NCBI RefSeq assembly: GCF_001482385.1
Contig: NZ_CP013611.1
Span: 3,727,501-3,791,500, forward strand
Source: Pseudoalteromonas rubra
GTDB taxonomy: Bacteria; Pseudomonadota; Gammaproteobacteria; Enterobacterales; Alteromonadaceae
Direction: 5' to 3'
DNA length: 64,000 nucleotides
The notes beneath the pieces were generated by a model. That model was not told the DNA's origin and made no database searches. It was given only the letters and a program-made list of their open reading frames with translations. Position 1 is the stretch's first letter. Each line of letters opens with the position of its first letter. This document shows positions 39,572 to 50,227 of this stretch, piece after piece. The translations under genes were made by a program, and so were the position numbers.

Positions 39572-42500
39572 TCAGTCTGTCAGCTGTTGATCCAGTGCCG
39601 TCAAAGTCTCATCTGCACCATCAAAATCAAAACCCTCAATCTGGGTAAACAGTTGTTCTGCCAACGCTTGTTGAGGGGTCCCGCTGAGCGCCTCGAGCAG
39701 TGTGTCAGCCCGGTCGCTGGCATCCATATCAGAATCACTGATCATACCTTTGAGCTCCGCGAGTAAGGCCGCGATATCAATATCCTGATGTGCGTTTGCT
39801 GGGAGACTTGTTTCGCTGCTGTGTTCACTGGCTTGCAGCTCATTCAATGACAGCTTAATTGCATCAATAAGTGCCGTCAGGTTGATCAATAGCTCATCCA
39901 ATATGGGTTGTACAGGTGCATTGTTGGCACTGGCGGTTTCTAATTCAGCGGCCAGCTGTGCGACCTGGACTGCCCCAATATTACCAGCGCTGCCTTTGAG
40001 CGTATGGGCACACCGCATCGGTCCCTGTGGATCAACATCTGTCTGTGCTTGCGCGTCGGTGAAGGCGTGTGCGAATTGCGCCTGTTTGTCACAAAAACGC
40101 ATCAGCAGCTTTTTGTACAGGGCTATGTCGCCTTCACTGATGGTGAGTCCTGCCTGGGTATCCAGCCCGGTAATCGTCGATAAGTTCCCTGGTTCATCTG
40201 GTTTTACTGAAGGCAGACGTTCGCTGCTGGTGGATATATTCGTTGGCTGTGCTGGGGTTATCCAGCGAGCGAGTGTGGCGAACATTTTGCGTGGATTCAG
40301 GGGTTTTTCAATGATGTCATTCATGCCACACTCCAGCGCCTTTTGACGATTATCGAGCATCACACTGGCGGTCATAGCAATGACTGGCAGGTCCTGCCAT
40401 CTGGTCTGTTGACGGATAGCTTCGGTCGCGCTGTAACCATCCATCACTGGCATCTGGCAGTCCATGAGCACGCCGTCGTAATCACGCTGTTGCAGCATTT
40501 CCAGTGCCAGCTGACCATGTTCAGCGACATCAACCCGAATGCCATTTTTTTCCAGTAAGGCAATGGCCAGCTCCTGATTTAGGTCATTGTCCTCTACCAG
40601 CAGTAAGTGAGCGCCAGCGACAGAATCGGGCTGTTCATCAGTGGTCGTATCGTGTTGCTCGTAGGTACTTGTGTCGCCGAACAGACTGAGCAGGCAGGCG
40701 GCAAGCGGCTTGGGGAAAACTGGTTTTGATAGGGTATAGTTGACATCGGCTTCTTTGCTATCTCCGTTATGATTCAACAGCACAATGGGCAGCTTTGCGC
40801 GCAGCGGGTCGGGTAAAGCATCCACACAGCGGCTGTCTGCCAGAATGAATTGGGCGTTCACCAAAGCTTCTGCATCTTCGTTGAGGCAGTCTTTGCTGAC
40901 AGGCTCTGCGCTGATCTCAAAGGCGTGCAGATAGCGTTTCAGGGTCGCCGCGGCATACTGATTGTCATCGACAATGATGGCATGCTGCACGGACAATGCC
41001 GGCAAAGTTGCGTTGTTGCAGTCACACAGTTGCACTACAATCTCAAACGCAAAAGTACTGCCTTCACCGGCAATACTCTGGCAGCTGATCTGACCGCCCA
41101 TCAGCTCCACCAGCTTTTTACAGATGGCGAGCCCCAGACCGGTTCCACCATATTTACGGGTTGTTGAAGTATCCGCCTGGCTGAAGGATTTAAACAGTTT
41201 TTGCTGTTGCTCCTCGGTCATACCAATGCCGGTGTCTATGACCGCAAATGCCAGTGTGAGGGTTTCTTTGTCGCCTGCCTGTGGCGATACATCAATGATC
41301 ACATCACCACCTTCATCGGTGAACTTGATGGCATTGCTACCTAAATTTAACAATATTTGTGAGATCCGCAGTGGGTCGCCTATCAGGCGTGCCGGGATCC
41401 CAGGATCCAGCATGACACACAGCTCAATGTCTTTTTCCCGGGCTTTGATGGCTAACAGATCAATGCTCTGAGTGAGGGTTTCTTCCAGGTCAAACTCGAT
41501 GGCTTCAATATCGAGTCGGCCAGCCTCAATTTTAGAAAAATCGAGAATATCATTGATGATCCCAAGGAGTGACTCTGCACTGCGATTGATCTTCTCCACA
41601 TAGTTGCGCTGCTGACGATTCAAAGTCGTTTGCAGTGCCAGGTAACTCATACCAATGATGGCGTTCATGGGGGTGCGGATTTCGTGCGACATATTCGATA
41701 AAAAGTCAGATTTAGCCTGAGTGGCACTTTCCGCTTTATCTTTGGCTTTTTGCAGGGCTACCTGTAGCGCTTTGGCGTCGCTGATATCCATGTGGATCCC
41801 AAATACTTCTTTGCCGTCTGGGCCATGTTTGGCCACAACACTGCGGCCAATGCTGAGGATCCATTTCCAGCTACCATCGGCACATTTCATCCGCATTTCA
41901 TGGCGAAAGGTATTGCTGTCGCCCCGCGCATGGACCAGTAATGCGTCTTCGGTGGCACTCAGATCATCGGGGTGAATGAGTTGGTGCCAGCGGGCAATAC
42001 TGGGGCCATAGCGCTGCTCAAGCTCCTCACACTGGTAGCCGAGCATTTCTGACCAGACCTCATTGGTGATCAGCTGGCCACTGCTGATATCCCACTCCCA
42101 GGTGCCGGCGTTGGCACCAGACATTGCCAGTTCCAGCCGTTGTTCCGCTTCTTTGAGTTCGCCATAGGACAAGGAATTGGCCAGAGCCACAGCGAGGTGA
42201 TTGGCAACGACACGTAATATCGCGCGCTGTGCCCGAGTGAGCGCGTGCTGATGGTTAAATTGCAGGGTAAACACGCCCAGTACCTCACCGTCGACTACGA
42301 GCGGAGCACAAAAAACACTTTGCGTGGCAGTGCCATTAAGATTGTCCGCGGCATTCAGCGCCAGCTTCTGCCAGTCCTGTGGACTGGCAGCATACACTTG
42401 GGTGGCTTCTTGGACACAGTACACGTCGGCACCGCGGCTGGTGGTGAGTTTGCTGATCAACGCTGAAAACGGCTCATCATCCTGCACGGCATAGATGTAA

Positions 42501-45124
42501 TCAATAGACTGCTGGTCACGGTGATAAATACCCACCGCGCAAAACTCGCAGGGTAAAGTCTGTTTTAAGTGCTGATAGATGGTTTCACAAATGACCTTCA
42601 TGTCGTAAGTTGCGGCGACTTCTTTACCTACTTCACCCAGTACCACCAGGTCCTGAGTGCGCTGAGCAACTTTTTGTTCCAGTTTTAAGCTGGCCAGACG
42701 CAGCCTGCGCTCTCGGATGTGCACTATGGTGACAATCGAGATAATGAGCACAGCAGGTAACAGTACTTTAAACCACAAGGTTTCATACCAAGCTGGTAGC
42801 GAAATGATCTGTAGCCCAATCGGAGTGTCATTCCAGACACCGTGATTATTACTGCCTAATACTTGTAACACGTACTTGCCGGGTGGCAGTGATCGATAGC
42901 TGGCACGGGGCGTATCTGTGATGGCACTCCAGTCGGTATCGTGTCCCAATAACTTATAGCGGTAGCGATTATCCTCAGTCGCATGGTAATCCAGCGCTGC
43001 AAAATGTACGGCCAGATTTCTGTCTCTATGGGTAAACTCAATGCCGGTATCGAGTTTGTCCAGCCGTTCGCCATCCAAATCGGCATGAGTAAAAACCATC
43101 GGCGGCGCAGAGATGTTGACATAAACAGTAAGCGGGTTAAATCCGGTAATGCCGTCTATGCTGCCAAACAGGATCTGTTCATCAAAGGTCACAAATGAGC
43201 GTGCCAGGAAGTGGTTGTTACCCAGTCCATCATGGGTGGTAAACTGATGAAAGATCCCACTCAGCGGGTCAAGCTGAAATACGCCGCCAGAGGTTGCCAG
43301 CCACAACAGTCCCAGCTCATCAGCAACAATGGATTTCACTGCAAAATTGGCTTGTGAGGTGGTATTGTTAAAGCGCCGAAACTGCCCCTGATCGAGTGCA
43401 TAACGGGTAATGCCGTTATTGCTGGCAAACCACAGGTCACGGCCGCTCTGAATACCCTGATTAATATGGCGACCACCCAGGCTAGTGGGGGTGTTATCGG
43501 GCAGATAGTGCTGTATTTGCGTTAAGTCCGGGCTCAGGCGAAACAGGCCATCCCCGTCACTGCCTACCCAGACCTGGTCATCGCTGTCAATCAACACAAA
43601 AGTGGGGTCTGTATTGGGTAAGAAATGCTGTACTTCACCGCTAGGTGGATGCCAGCGTGTGACTCTGCGTTCACCGGCAATGATTAACCACAGCCATCCA
43701 TGAGTATCAAAATTAATATAGTCGACGGGGGAGCTCTCTCGCACGCCTGGTGGCATAAAGGGCGTTAAAACACGATTTAGCTCATCAACTTTAAACAGCC
43801 CAAAATTGGTACCGGCATAGAGCTGGCTATCCGTGTCCCGGTTGAGGTGGTGTACTCTGAGCCGATAATCGCCCGTCAACTCCTCGGGCGAAGCAAACGG
43901 GGTAAATTGTCCATGGCCATCAAAATGCACCAGACCGCGACCGGTGCCAAGCCACACGCCATCTTCAGTGGCCTGAGTCATACTCAGTACCTGATTAAAT
44001 AATCCGGAAAGCTGCTGGTCTGCCAAAAAATGATGCCAGGCCTTAAAGGCGGGGGGGTGAGGAAAGACTTTAATGACCCCGGAATAGCGCGTTGCGGCCC
44101 ACATCAGCCCGGTCTGATCAATTAACACCTGCCGTACGTCACGGTTTTGCAATAAGGCCAGCTTGCCATCTTGTGCGGTGGGAATGAACTTGTCCTGGAT
44201 TGGTGAAAAGCGATAGATACCCGCAAAGGTCGATAACAGAATGTCACCCTGATGGTGCAACAGACTGGATACGCTCGGCAGGTTGTGTTCATTGAGCTGA
44301 TAGGTATGAAAACGCTGTGTGTCCGGATCAAAGCGGCCAAAGCTCGTGCGCGTGGCTACCCACAGTCGGCCATCGGCGGCAACGGAAACCTGCCTGATCT
44401 CAGGATGGTCGAGTGAGTGGGGTGCCATTTTAAATGCACTAAACTGGCCACTTTGGCGGTTAAGTCGGTAAAGTCCATCTGAGGTACCACACCAAATATT
44501 GCCCGCATTGTCCTCTGTAATACTCCATACCCGGTTATTACCCAGGCTTGCGGGGTTGCCTGGCTCATGGATAAAACGCTCAAATCCGCTGCCATCTGCT
44601 TTGAGACGGTTAAGACCGCCGCCATTGGTACCAATCCACAGGCTGCCATCCGCACTTTCAAATAGGGCCTGCACTTTGTCTGCCCCAAGAGACTGTGCAT
44701 CATTCGGGTTATGACGAAAGTGCTGAAATCCTAGCTGAGCCCCTAAAAACAGATTCAGGCCACCGCCCCAGGTGCCAGCCCATAAACGGCCACGGGTATC
44801 AAATAGTAAGACACTGACACTGTCAGCAGACAGTGAGTGAGGATCGTTCGGATTGTGTTTAAAGTTACTAAACTGATAGCCATCATAGCGTTTAATGCCG
44901 TCGGCGCTGCCAAACCACATAAACCCTTGCTGATCTTTACTTACAGCGTAAATCTGCGGGGTATTCAAGCCATTATAAGTGGCGATATTCTCAATTTTCA
45001 GTGTCGTGGCCAGCACTTTTTGAGCGAATAGCACACACAAGAGCAATTTCACCGCTAAACTAACAGTGAGTGAAAAACCGTAGCGCAGTGTTTGGGTCAG
45101 GCATAAAACTGAGGTGACGGGCAT
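39572..45124 (-). CDS. Giant hybrid histidine kinase with two-component-regulator propeller sensor
   Basis: 1850 residues. Order: signal/anchor helix (14-38); about 14 propeller repeats with the Reg_prop signature ([26 protein letters not shown]) to ~690; Y_Y_Y domain ~690-780 ([27 protein letters not shown]); membrane helix ~790-808; GAF ~840-990; PAS/PAC ~1005-1120; HisKA with His1147 in [16 protein letters not shown]; HATPase ([28 protein letters not shown]); a degenerate receiver ([10 protein letters not shown] but only ADSRC at the Asp site); a full receiver with Asp1555 in [11 protein letters not shown]; and an Hpt domain with His1707 in [12 protein letters not shown]. So a complete His-Asp-His relay. 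Propeller/Y_Y_Y sensors commonly detect carbohydrates in the periplasm. The final acceptor is not encoded here unless it is the divergent 45279 protein. Confidence 0.93.
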   Translation of the reverse strand: MPVTSVLCLTQTLRYGFSLTVSLAVKLLLCVLFAQKVLATTLKIENIATYNGLNTPQIYAVSKDQQGFMWFGSADGIKRYDGYQFSNFKHNPNDPHSLSADSVSVLLFDTRGRLWAGTWGGGLNLFLGAQLGFQHFRHNPNDAQSLGADKVQALFESADGSLWIGTNGGGLNRLKADGSGFERFIHEPGNPASLGNNRVWSITEDNAGNIWCGTSDGLYRLNRQSGQFSAFKMAPHSLDHPEIRQVSVAADGRLWVATRTSFGRFDPDTQRFHTYQLNEHNLPSVSSLLHHQGDILLSTFAGIYRFSPIQDKFIPTAQDGKLALLQNRDVRQVLIDQTGLMWAATRYSGVIKVFPHPPAFKAWHHFLADQQLSGLFNQVLSMTQATEDGVWLGTGRGLVHFDGHGQFTPFASPEELTGDYRLRVHHLNRDTDSQLYAGTNFGLFKVDELNRVLTPFMPPGVRESSPVDYINFDTHGWLWLIIAGERRVTRWHPPSGEVQHFLPNTDPTFVLIDSDDQVWVGSDGDGLFRLSPDLTQIQHYLPDNTPTSLGGRHINQGIQSGRDLWFASNNGITRYALDQGQFRRFNNTTSQANFAVKSIVADELGLLWLATSGGVFQLDPLSGIFHQFTTHDGLGNNHFLARSFVTFDEQILFGSIDGITGFNPLTVYVNISAPPMVFTHADLDGERLDKLDTGIEFTHRDRNLAVHFAALDYHATEDNRYRYKLLGHDTDWSAITDTPRASYRSLPPGKYVLQVLGSNNHGVWNDTPIGLQIISLPAWYETLWFKVLLPAVLIISIVTIVHIRERRLRLASLKLEQKVAQRTQDLVVLGEVGKEVAATYDMKVICETIYQHLKQTLPCEFCAVGIYHRDQQSIDYIYAVQDDEPFSALISKLTTSRGADVYCVQEATQVYAASPQDWQKLALNAADNLNGTATQSVFCAPLVVDGEVLGVFTLQFNHQHALTRAQRAILRVVANHLAVALANSLSYGELKEAEQRLELAMSGANAGTWEWDISSGQLITNEVWSEMLGYQCEELEQRYGPSIARWHQLIHPDDLSATEDALLVHARGDSNTFRHEMRMKCADGSWKWILSIGRSVVAKHGPDGKEVFGIHMDISDAKALQVALQKAKDKAESATQAKSDFLSNMSHEIRTPMNAIIGMSYLALQTTLNRQQRNYVEKINRSAESLLGIINDILDFSKIEAGRLDIEAIEFDLEETLTQSIDLLAIKAREKDIELCVMLDPGIPARLIGDPLRISQILLNLGSNAIKFTDEGGDVIIDVSPQAGDKETLTLAFAVIDTGIGMTEEQQQKLFKSFSQADTSTTRKYGGTGLGLAICKKLVELMGGQISCQSIAGEGSTFAFEIVVQLCDCNNATLPALSVQHAIIVDDNQYAAATLKRYLHAFEISAEPVSKDCLNEDAEALVNAQFILADSRCVDALPDPLRAKLPIVLLNHNGDSKEADVNYTLSKPVFPKPLAACLLSLFGDTSTYEQHDTTTDEQPDSVAGAHLLLVEDNDLNQELAIALLEKNGIRVDVAEHGQLALEMLQQRDYDGVLMDCQMPVMDGYSATEAIRQQTRWQDLPVIAMTASVMLDNRQKALECGMNDIIEKPLNPRKMFATLARWITPAQPTNISTSSERLPSVKPDEPGNLSTITGLDTQAGLTISEGDIALYKKLLMRFCDKQAQFAHAFTDAQAQTDVDPQGPMRCAHTLKGSAGNIGAVQVAQLAAELETASANNAPVQPILDELLINLTALIDAIKLSLNELQASEHSSETSLPANAHQDIDIAALLAELKGMISDSDMDASDRADTLLEALSGTPQQALAEQLFTQIEGFDFDGADETLTALDQQLTD

Positions 45125-45278
45125 AGCGTTGGCCTGCTGGCTGGTCAGTTAATTCGTTGTACAAATGTTAGACAGATAATAATAACATGTGCACAATAAC
45201 AGCAAATAAATTTTCTGACCTTGTATCACCTTAACTGTGCCGGCCTCATCGGGAGGCAGTTGGCTTTAGGAGAGAAGA

Positions 45279-46808
45279 ATGGACAATGGCAGTGCAGTAA
45301 CCACTATGACCATCCTGGTTGTTGAAGCGCACGAGACCATTCGCTCTATGGTGGCTAATATTGTGACCGGTCTTGGGCGGGTCAATGTGTTACAGAGCCC
45401 CAATGGTGCCGATGCACTCGATAAACTGCAATATCAGGATATTCACCTCATTATCGCCGACTGGATGCTGCCCAAGCTGGCGGGGATCGATTTATTAAAA
45501 GAAGTCCGGAAAAACCCTCGTACGGCTGCTATCCCGTTTGTCATGACTGCCACTTCTATACAGCAATCTCAGGTACTACAGGCCATTAAATGTGGCGTGT
45601 CTGAATATGTGGTAAAGCCTTTTTCCAGTAAAATCATGCTAGAGCGGCTGCGCAGAGCACTGAATAAACCCGTTCGGCCTTACCACGGCGAAATGGGCGA
45701 AGAGGAAGCGATCGTAGAGCAACCCATTCAGGTGCTGGTGGTCGATGATGTCGCAGACAATGTCAAAATTATTGGTGATGTACTGCGTAAAGAGTACAAG
45801 GTTAAAGCCGCGCTGAGTGGCGCAAAAGCCTTGCAGATCTGCGCTGCAGAACCGCAACCCGACCTGGTCTTACTGGATATTATGATGCCGGGTATGGATG
45901 GGCTGGAAGTATGCCGCCGCCTCAAAGACGACCCTCATACTCAGCATATTACCGTGATTTTTTTAACCGCGCTGGAACAAACCGAGCACGTTGTACGGGG
46001 GCTTGAGCTTGGCGCGGTCGACTACATTACCAAGCCGGCAAACCCATCTGTGGTAAAGTCTCGGGTCAGGGCCCATTGCCGTAATATTGAATCGAATCGC
46101 CTGATGCGTGCGCAGATAGATGCGATGCTGAATAATGCCAGGCTGCGGGACGAGTTTGACAGCTTGACCCAAACGAACCTTGCAAAACCGGTGTCGGATA
46201 TTCGCAGTTCAACGGCGCTGCTGGCACGGCACATTAAAGATCCGGAGCGAGCAAAGCGGTATCTGAGCTATATTCAACATAGTTGTTTGCGTCTTCAGCA
46301 TGCCATGGACAGCATGTCGGCACTGGCAAAAATTGAAGCGAATGAGTATCAGCTCAACCCGTTCAATCATCCCCTGCACAAAGTGCTCGAATCCGTGCTG
46401 GAGGACTTGGCTCCGTTGGTTGAAGAACACAAAGTTCAGTTACGTACGGTGGTGTCTAAAGATCTCATGTTTTTTGGTGAGCCGGCGCTGTGTTATACCT
46501 TATTTCATAACCTCATCACCAATGCACTTGAGGCGGTCAATGCTAAGCCCTTGGTGACTATCAGTGCGCAGCCAGCGGAGCAGCAGCTGACGGTGATCAT
46601 TCAAAACCCGGACCCAATACCGGATGGCGTCAGAACACGTTTCTTCGATAAGTTTGTAACTTTTGGTAAGCCTGACAGAGCAGGGGTAGGCACTTACACC
46701 GCCAAATTACTTGCCGAAGCGCAGCATGGACAGGTAGCGTTTAATACTGATGAGCAACGCGGTACTGAGGTGACGGTGAGTTTGCCGTTAGGGGAAAAGG
46801 CGAGTTAG
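45279..46808 (+). CDS. Double-receiver protein with degenerate histidine-kinase module
   Basis: 509 residues. Receiver 1 (about 10-128) starts ILVVEAHETIRS, so the second acidic residue is missing, but the acceptor Asp in IIADWMLPKLAG and Lys in VVKPFSS remain. Receiver 2 (about 150-270) is canonical: VLVVDDVADN, LLDIMMPGMDG, VIFLTA, YITKPANP. Then a dimerisation helix that lines up with HisKA, but the usual H-D/E-L-K-x-P reads TQTNLAKPVSDI, so the phospho-His is absent. The ATP-binding domain has NLITNALEAV (N box) but only weak G boxes (GVGTYTAKLLAEAQHG). It may work as a phospho-regulated scaffold or ATP sensor. Divergent from the giant kinase with 154 bases between starts, which suggests they function together. 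Confidence 0.85.
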   Translation: MDNGSAVTTMTILVVEAHETIRSMVANIVTGLGRVNVLQSPNGADALDKLQYQDIHLIIADWMLPKLAGIDLLKEVRKNPRTAAIPFVMTATSIQQSQVLQAIKCGVSEYVVKPFSSKIMLERLRRALNKPVRPYHGEMGEEEAIVEQPIQVLVVDDVADNVKIIGDVLRKEYKVKAALSGAKALQICAAEPQPDLVLLDIMMPGMDGLEVCRRLKDDPHTQHITVIFLTALEQTEHVVRGLELGAVDYITKPANPSVVKSRVRAHCRNIESNRLMRAQIDAMLNNARLRDEFDSLTQTNLAKPVSDIRSSTALLARHIKDPERAKRYLSYIQHSCLRLQHAMDSMSALAKIEANEYQLNPFNHPLHKVLESVLEDLAPLVEEHKVQLRTVVSKDLMFFGEPALCYTLFHNLITNALEAVNAKPLVTISAQPAEQQLTVIIQNPDPIPDGVRTRFFDKFVTFGKPDRAGVGTYTAKLLAEAQHGQVAFNTDEQRGTEVTVSLPLGEKAS

Positions 46809-46838
46809 CCTCCCGAGCTGTTGATGTTAGCCGGGAGG
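46809..46838. terminator. Hairpin between convergent double-receiver gene and cysZ
   Basis: CCTCCCG (46809-46815) pairs with CGGGAGG (46832-46838), with GCT/AGC extending the stem. No T-run on either side, so any terminator role is uncertain. Confidence 0.4.
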
Positions 46839-46851
46839 AAAGTACTGGGAG

Positions 46852-47580
46852 TTAATTGCGATATTTAGGGCGATAATTCTCGACCCACAATTTCGTAGCC
46901 CCGCACACCGCGGCTGGCATCACAATCAGATTTACTATTGGAATGCTGGTCAGCACCATGACAGCAAACCCAAAGCCATACGACAGGCCCTGATGCGCTT
47001 TTAAGGTATCCTTCATCTCTTTGAAAGAGATTTTATGATTATCAAAGGGGTAGTCGTTATACTGCACATTGTACATCCAGCACGAAAACAACACCCAAAG
47101 TATCTGACCAATCAGCGGTAGCATCCACAACAAGATGAAAAAGCCAATGGCACGCGGCAGGTAGTAAACCAGCTTGCTCCATTCGCGCCCCAGCATACGT
47201 GGCACATCCTTGACTAAATCGGCAAAGCCGTCATCGTTAATCTTTTGCCCGGTGAGAAACAGTTCGACCTTCTCAGACAGCAAGCCATTGAATGGCGCAG
47301 CGATAAAGTTAGTGATCACCGAAAATACCAAACTGTAGCTGAATAAAATCACCAATATGGCAATCGGCCACATTAGCCATTCCAGCCAGCTGAGCCAGTC
47401 AGGTAACAAGCCATTAAGATAAGCAAAACCTTGTGTCAGCCAGTCATACAGGAAAAACAATGAGCCGCCAAACAGCATCACATTGATAAGTAGTGGAATA
47501 AACACAAAACGTTTAAGTCCTTTTTGGCTTAACAATGAAAAGCCGGCGACAAAATATTCCATCCCCTTGGTAAGTTGCAT
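46852..47580 (-). CDS. cysZ: Sulfate transporter CysZ
   Basis: 242 residues. EI24/CysZ family membrane protein with four to six helices; start GMEYFVAGFSLLSQKGLKRF, IAAPFNGLLSEKVE and FKEMKDTLKAHQGLSYGFG fit the family. CysZ brings sulfate into the cell for cysteine synthesis. In E. coli it precedes cysK; here it stands alone, but zipA and ligA, which lie near cysZ in enterobacteria, are about 6 kb away. Confidence 0.92.
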   Translation of the reverse strand: MQLTKGMEYFVAGFSLLSQKGLKRFVFIPLLINVMLFGGSLFFLYDWLTQGFAYLNGLLPDWLSWLEWLMWPIAILVILFSYSLVFSVITNFIAAPFNGLLSEKVELFLTGQKINDDGFADLVKDVPRMLGREWSKLVYYLPRAIGFFILLWMLPLIGQILWVLFSCWMYNVQYNDYPFDNHKISFKEMKDTLKAHQGLSYGFGFAVMVLTSIPIVNLIVMPAAVCGATKLWVENYRPKYRN

Positions 47581-47834
47581 TGAGATACCTCTGTACTGAA
47601 AGTTCTGCCTTCATTATAAATCCGGGCAACATAAAAAGGGCAGTCTAATCAGTAACAAATTGTGCATGCTGTGCCATCTTATTGTGTTTTAGTTAGTTTT
47701 TTGAGTTGCTGGTGGTTTTGCTAAGAGCTCAGGCTGGTCCGGATAGAATTAATTTGCAGATTATTGCACTTTGCTGGTTGAAACCGCATCTGCTTGCCTA
47801 TACATTCAAAATATCGTCCTGAGGGAGTTTGCCC

Positions 47835-48110
47835 ATGCAATCGCGTTTTTGGTTATTAGCATTGTGTCTGATGGTGTCACTGACAGTGAACGCCGCTGGC
47901 AGCAGTGTGTCAGTCAAAACCACGCAGCTGGCAGAGCTTTTAACCGATCCGGACAAAGATAAGTTAGACAGTGATCTTGATATTCCTTTACCTGGCGCAG
48001 CCAAACAGGAACTTATTCAGCCTGTCCGTGATTTTCACGATACTGTTAGCTTATACCACCCGTTTACTCACTATCATCAGGGGATCCGAGCCCCACCTGT
48101 TGCCGTTTAA
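47835..48110 (+). CDS. Small exported protein of unknown function
   Basis: 91 residues from the ATG at 47835, with GGGAG 7 bases upstream. Signal peptide FWLLALCLMVSLTVNAAG. The mature part is about 70 residues with an acidic stretch (TDPDKDKLDSDLDIPLPGAA) and ends in a Pro-rich tail. No family recognised. Alone between cysZ and the CBS gene. Confidence 0.55.
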   Translation: MQSRFWLLALCLMVSLTVNAAGSSVSVKTTQLAELLTDPDKDKLDSDLDIPLPGAAKQELIQPVRDFHDTVSLYHPFTHYHQGIRAPPVAV

Positions 48111-48332
48111 GCCACTCATTTTTAATTTGAATTTGCACGTCTGCGAGACAGGTCGTGCTGTGATGTGCTTAAAGTCAGCGCAGCTGTTTTGACAGCTAAA
48201 CGACTGACAATTACCAATGTGAATACGCTTAGCCAAAGGCAAGCATCAATCGATTTGTTTAGTTGAGATTGATCCGTTGCCTGGCTGTCAGTGATAACGC
48301 ACCTTGGTATATTCCCGAAACAGAGGTGAATA

Positions 48333-48935
48333 ATGAATACGTTTAACAGACTCAATACGCTTGATGTGACCACCGACATGCCCGTACAGGCTAACCCATT
48401 GATAAATGACGTTGATAACAATGGACTTGATCGCTTGTCTGTATCTGCACAAAAATACATGCACAATCTGGATGGTCAGAATTCAGTGTGCCTGGACCCG
48501 GATACCAGTGTTGATGAAGCCACGCTGGTGCTGAACAAAACCCATGTGGCCTCAATGTTTGTCGCTCAGGATGGCGCATTACTGGGAATTATTTCGCAAG
48601 CCCGGCTAGGGAGTCGGCATATTTTAAAAGAAGCCCAGTTGAGAGGTTGTCAGCGCAGAGAGCTGGTCGCTACCGATGTCATGCTGCCATTGAAAACGCT
48701 CAAGCAGGTGAGTCTGACTGAACTGCGTACCGCGAGCGCTGGTGATGTACTGGTGACCATGGAAGCGCATGGCCTCGATTACTTATTGGTGACAGCGCCT
48801 GAAACCGGTCAGATTTGCGGTTACTTTGATTTGGTCGAGTTGATCAAGGCAGGTGGTCGTTCTGTTAATCAGCTGCGGCCAGCCGAACACTTTAACGACA
48901 TTGTGGTGTCTTTGTTGCACCACAGTGAGCTGTAA
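48333..48935 (+). CDS. CBS-domain protein
   Basis: 200 residues; GAGGTGA shortly before the ATG. A CBS pair spans about 50-175 (EATLVLNKTHVASMFV, LLGIISQARLG, ATDVMLPLKTLKQVS, GLDYLLVTAPETG). No catalytic domain is attached, so it is a stand-alone nucleotide-sensing module. The first ~45 residues look disordered. A strong terminator follows. Confidence 0.85.
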   Translation: MNTFNRLNTLDVTTDMPVQANPLINDVDNNGLDRLSVSAQKYMHNLDGQNSVCLDPDTSVDEATLVLNKTHVASMFVAQDGALLGIISQARLGSRHILKEAQLRGCQRRELVATDVMLPLKTLKQVSLTELRTASAGDVLVTMEAHGLDYLLVTAPETGQICGYFDLVELIKAGGRSVNQLRPAEHFNDIVVSLLHHSEL

Positions 48936-48991
48936 TTCCAATCAGTGCAGCCCAACAGATTTATTTCCTAAAGTTAATGTAAATTAACGCC

Positions 48992-49015
48992 AAGGCACCT
49001 GCGGGTGCCTTTTTT
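48992..49015 (+). terminator. Terminator of the CBS-protein gene
   Basis: AAGGCACC-TGCG-GGTGCCTT plus TTTT, 57 bases after the stop. Confidence 0.88.
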
Positions 49016-49016
49016 A

Positions 49017-49313
49017 TTATTCTGGAAACTTAACGCCGTGGCGTTTGGCGTACCAGTAGCACAAAGGCAATTCAATCAGAGTAAAGGTAATAACGGTAAA
49101 CCAGGCCCAATTGACCTCGAATAAGACCAGAGAAAACGACAACCCGGAGTTGTAGTAGACTGAGCCGACAATGGCCAGCGAGACGATGGTTGCGATCAAA
49201 TCCTGAATAGAGACCTTTTTTAGATCATTACCAGCGTAACGAGGGTAAATGACAAAGTAGGCCAAACATAAAATGATGACGTTGAGCAGGATGACCTGAA
49301 GTTCAATGGACAT
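49017..49313 (-). CDS. Small conserved membrane protein
   Basis: 98 residues with three membrane helices (QVILLNVIILCLAYFVIYPR, LIATIVSLAIVGSVYY, WFTVITFTLIELPLCYWYA). No domain family is certain. It stops next to the CBS terminator and is divergent from the methyltransferase gene. Confidence 0.7.
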   Translation of the reverse strand: MSIELQVILLNVIILCLAYFVIYPRYAGNDLKKVSIQDLIATIVSLAIVGSVYYNSGLSFSLVLFEVNWAWFTVITFTLIELPLCYWYAKRHGVKFPE

Positions 49314-49447
49314 AAATACAGCTTATAGGTATGAAGAAGTCCCTATTTTAAGGTGTGCAACGGGACTTTGGCAAGCAAGCTGATGGATGACTCTGCCTTT
49401 TCTGTGCCATTGCGGTTATACTTCGCAGGTAAACCAATGAGGTAGGT

Positions 49448-50179
49448 ATGCTGTCGAAAAATCAACAAAAGCTGCTCCGTGCTCTGGCGCAAAAAAAATA
49501 TCGAAAACAACATGGTCTGTACCTGGTACAGGGGGCCAAAAATGTTCAGGAGTTGCTCATTGCAGGCAAGCCGGTTAAACACCTTTTTGCCAGCGCTGAT
49601 TTTATTGCCGACAATCAGGCTTTGTTGAAAGGTCATGACGTGGTGCTGTGTGATGAGGCTGAGCTGAGTAAGGTCAGCACGTTGGTCAGCAACAATGCGG
49701 CCATTGCCGTTGCCCAGACAGAGCCAGAGGCAGAGCTGAACACGCAAGGGTTGGTCCTGGCGTTGGATGATGTATCCGATCCGGGCAATCTGGGCACCAT
49801 TATTCGAGTTGCAGATTGGTATGGTCTGAGCCAAATTGTGCTCAGTGAGCACTGTGCGGATCATCTGAATCCGAAAGTGATCAGTGCGACCATGGGCTCT
49901 TTTGCGCGTGTTGCGGTGATCAGAACGGATCTGTGTGCATTACTGAAAGATTATGATGGCCCGGTTTATGGGGCTTTTTTAGCAGGTGAGAGCGTGCATA
50001 CAACGCCTTTTGCTGCACGTGGCATACTTGTAATGGGCAGCGAATCTCATGGCATTAGCGATGCAGTGGCGCAGCATGTCAATCAGCCCATTACTATTCC
50101 GGCATTTGGTGGTGCAGAGTCACTGAACGTGGCGATGGCGACGGGGATCATTCTTGATAACATCAAACGCCACAGCTAA
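49448..50179 (+). CDS. TrmH/SpoU-family RNA 2'-O-methyltransferase
   Basis: 243 residues; GAGGTAGGT before the ATG. N-terminal substrate-binding domain (KYRKQHGLYLVQGAKNVQEL) and a C-terminal SPOUT trefoil knot with all three motifs: LDDVSDPGNLGTIIRVADWYG-type motif 1, VMGSESHGI motif 2, and AFGGAESLNVAMATGI motif 3. The target (rRNA or tRNA) cannot be told from sequence; RlmB and TsnR are relatives. Confidence 0.9.
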   Translation: MLSKNQQKLLRALAQKKYRKQHGLYLVQGAKNVQELLIAGKPVKHLFASADFIADNQALLKGHDVVLCDEAELSKVSTLVSNNAAIAVAQTEPEAELNTQGLVLALDDVSDPGNLGTIIRVADWYGLSQIVLSEHCADHLNPKVISATMGSFARVAVIRTDLCALLKDYDGPVYGAFLAGESVHTTPFAARGILVMGSESHGISDAVAQHVNQPITIPAFGGAESLNVAMATGIILDNIKRHS

Positions 50180-50227
50180 GGTGGTGTGACTTTGAACTCT
50201 TGTGTTTGCACTTAAGCTATTGTTTAT

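Noticed and set aside
45125..45278. Search for an operator or paired promoters between the two divergent signalling genes
   Set aside because: AT-rich as expected for promoters, but no clear -35/-10 pair or palindrome could be singled out by eye.
48051..48466. Minus-strand frames opposite the small exported gene and the start of the CBS gene
   Set aside because: No ribosome site or recognisable domain, and they overlap better-supported genes.
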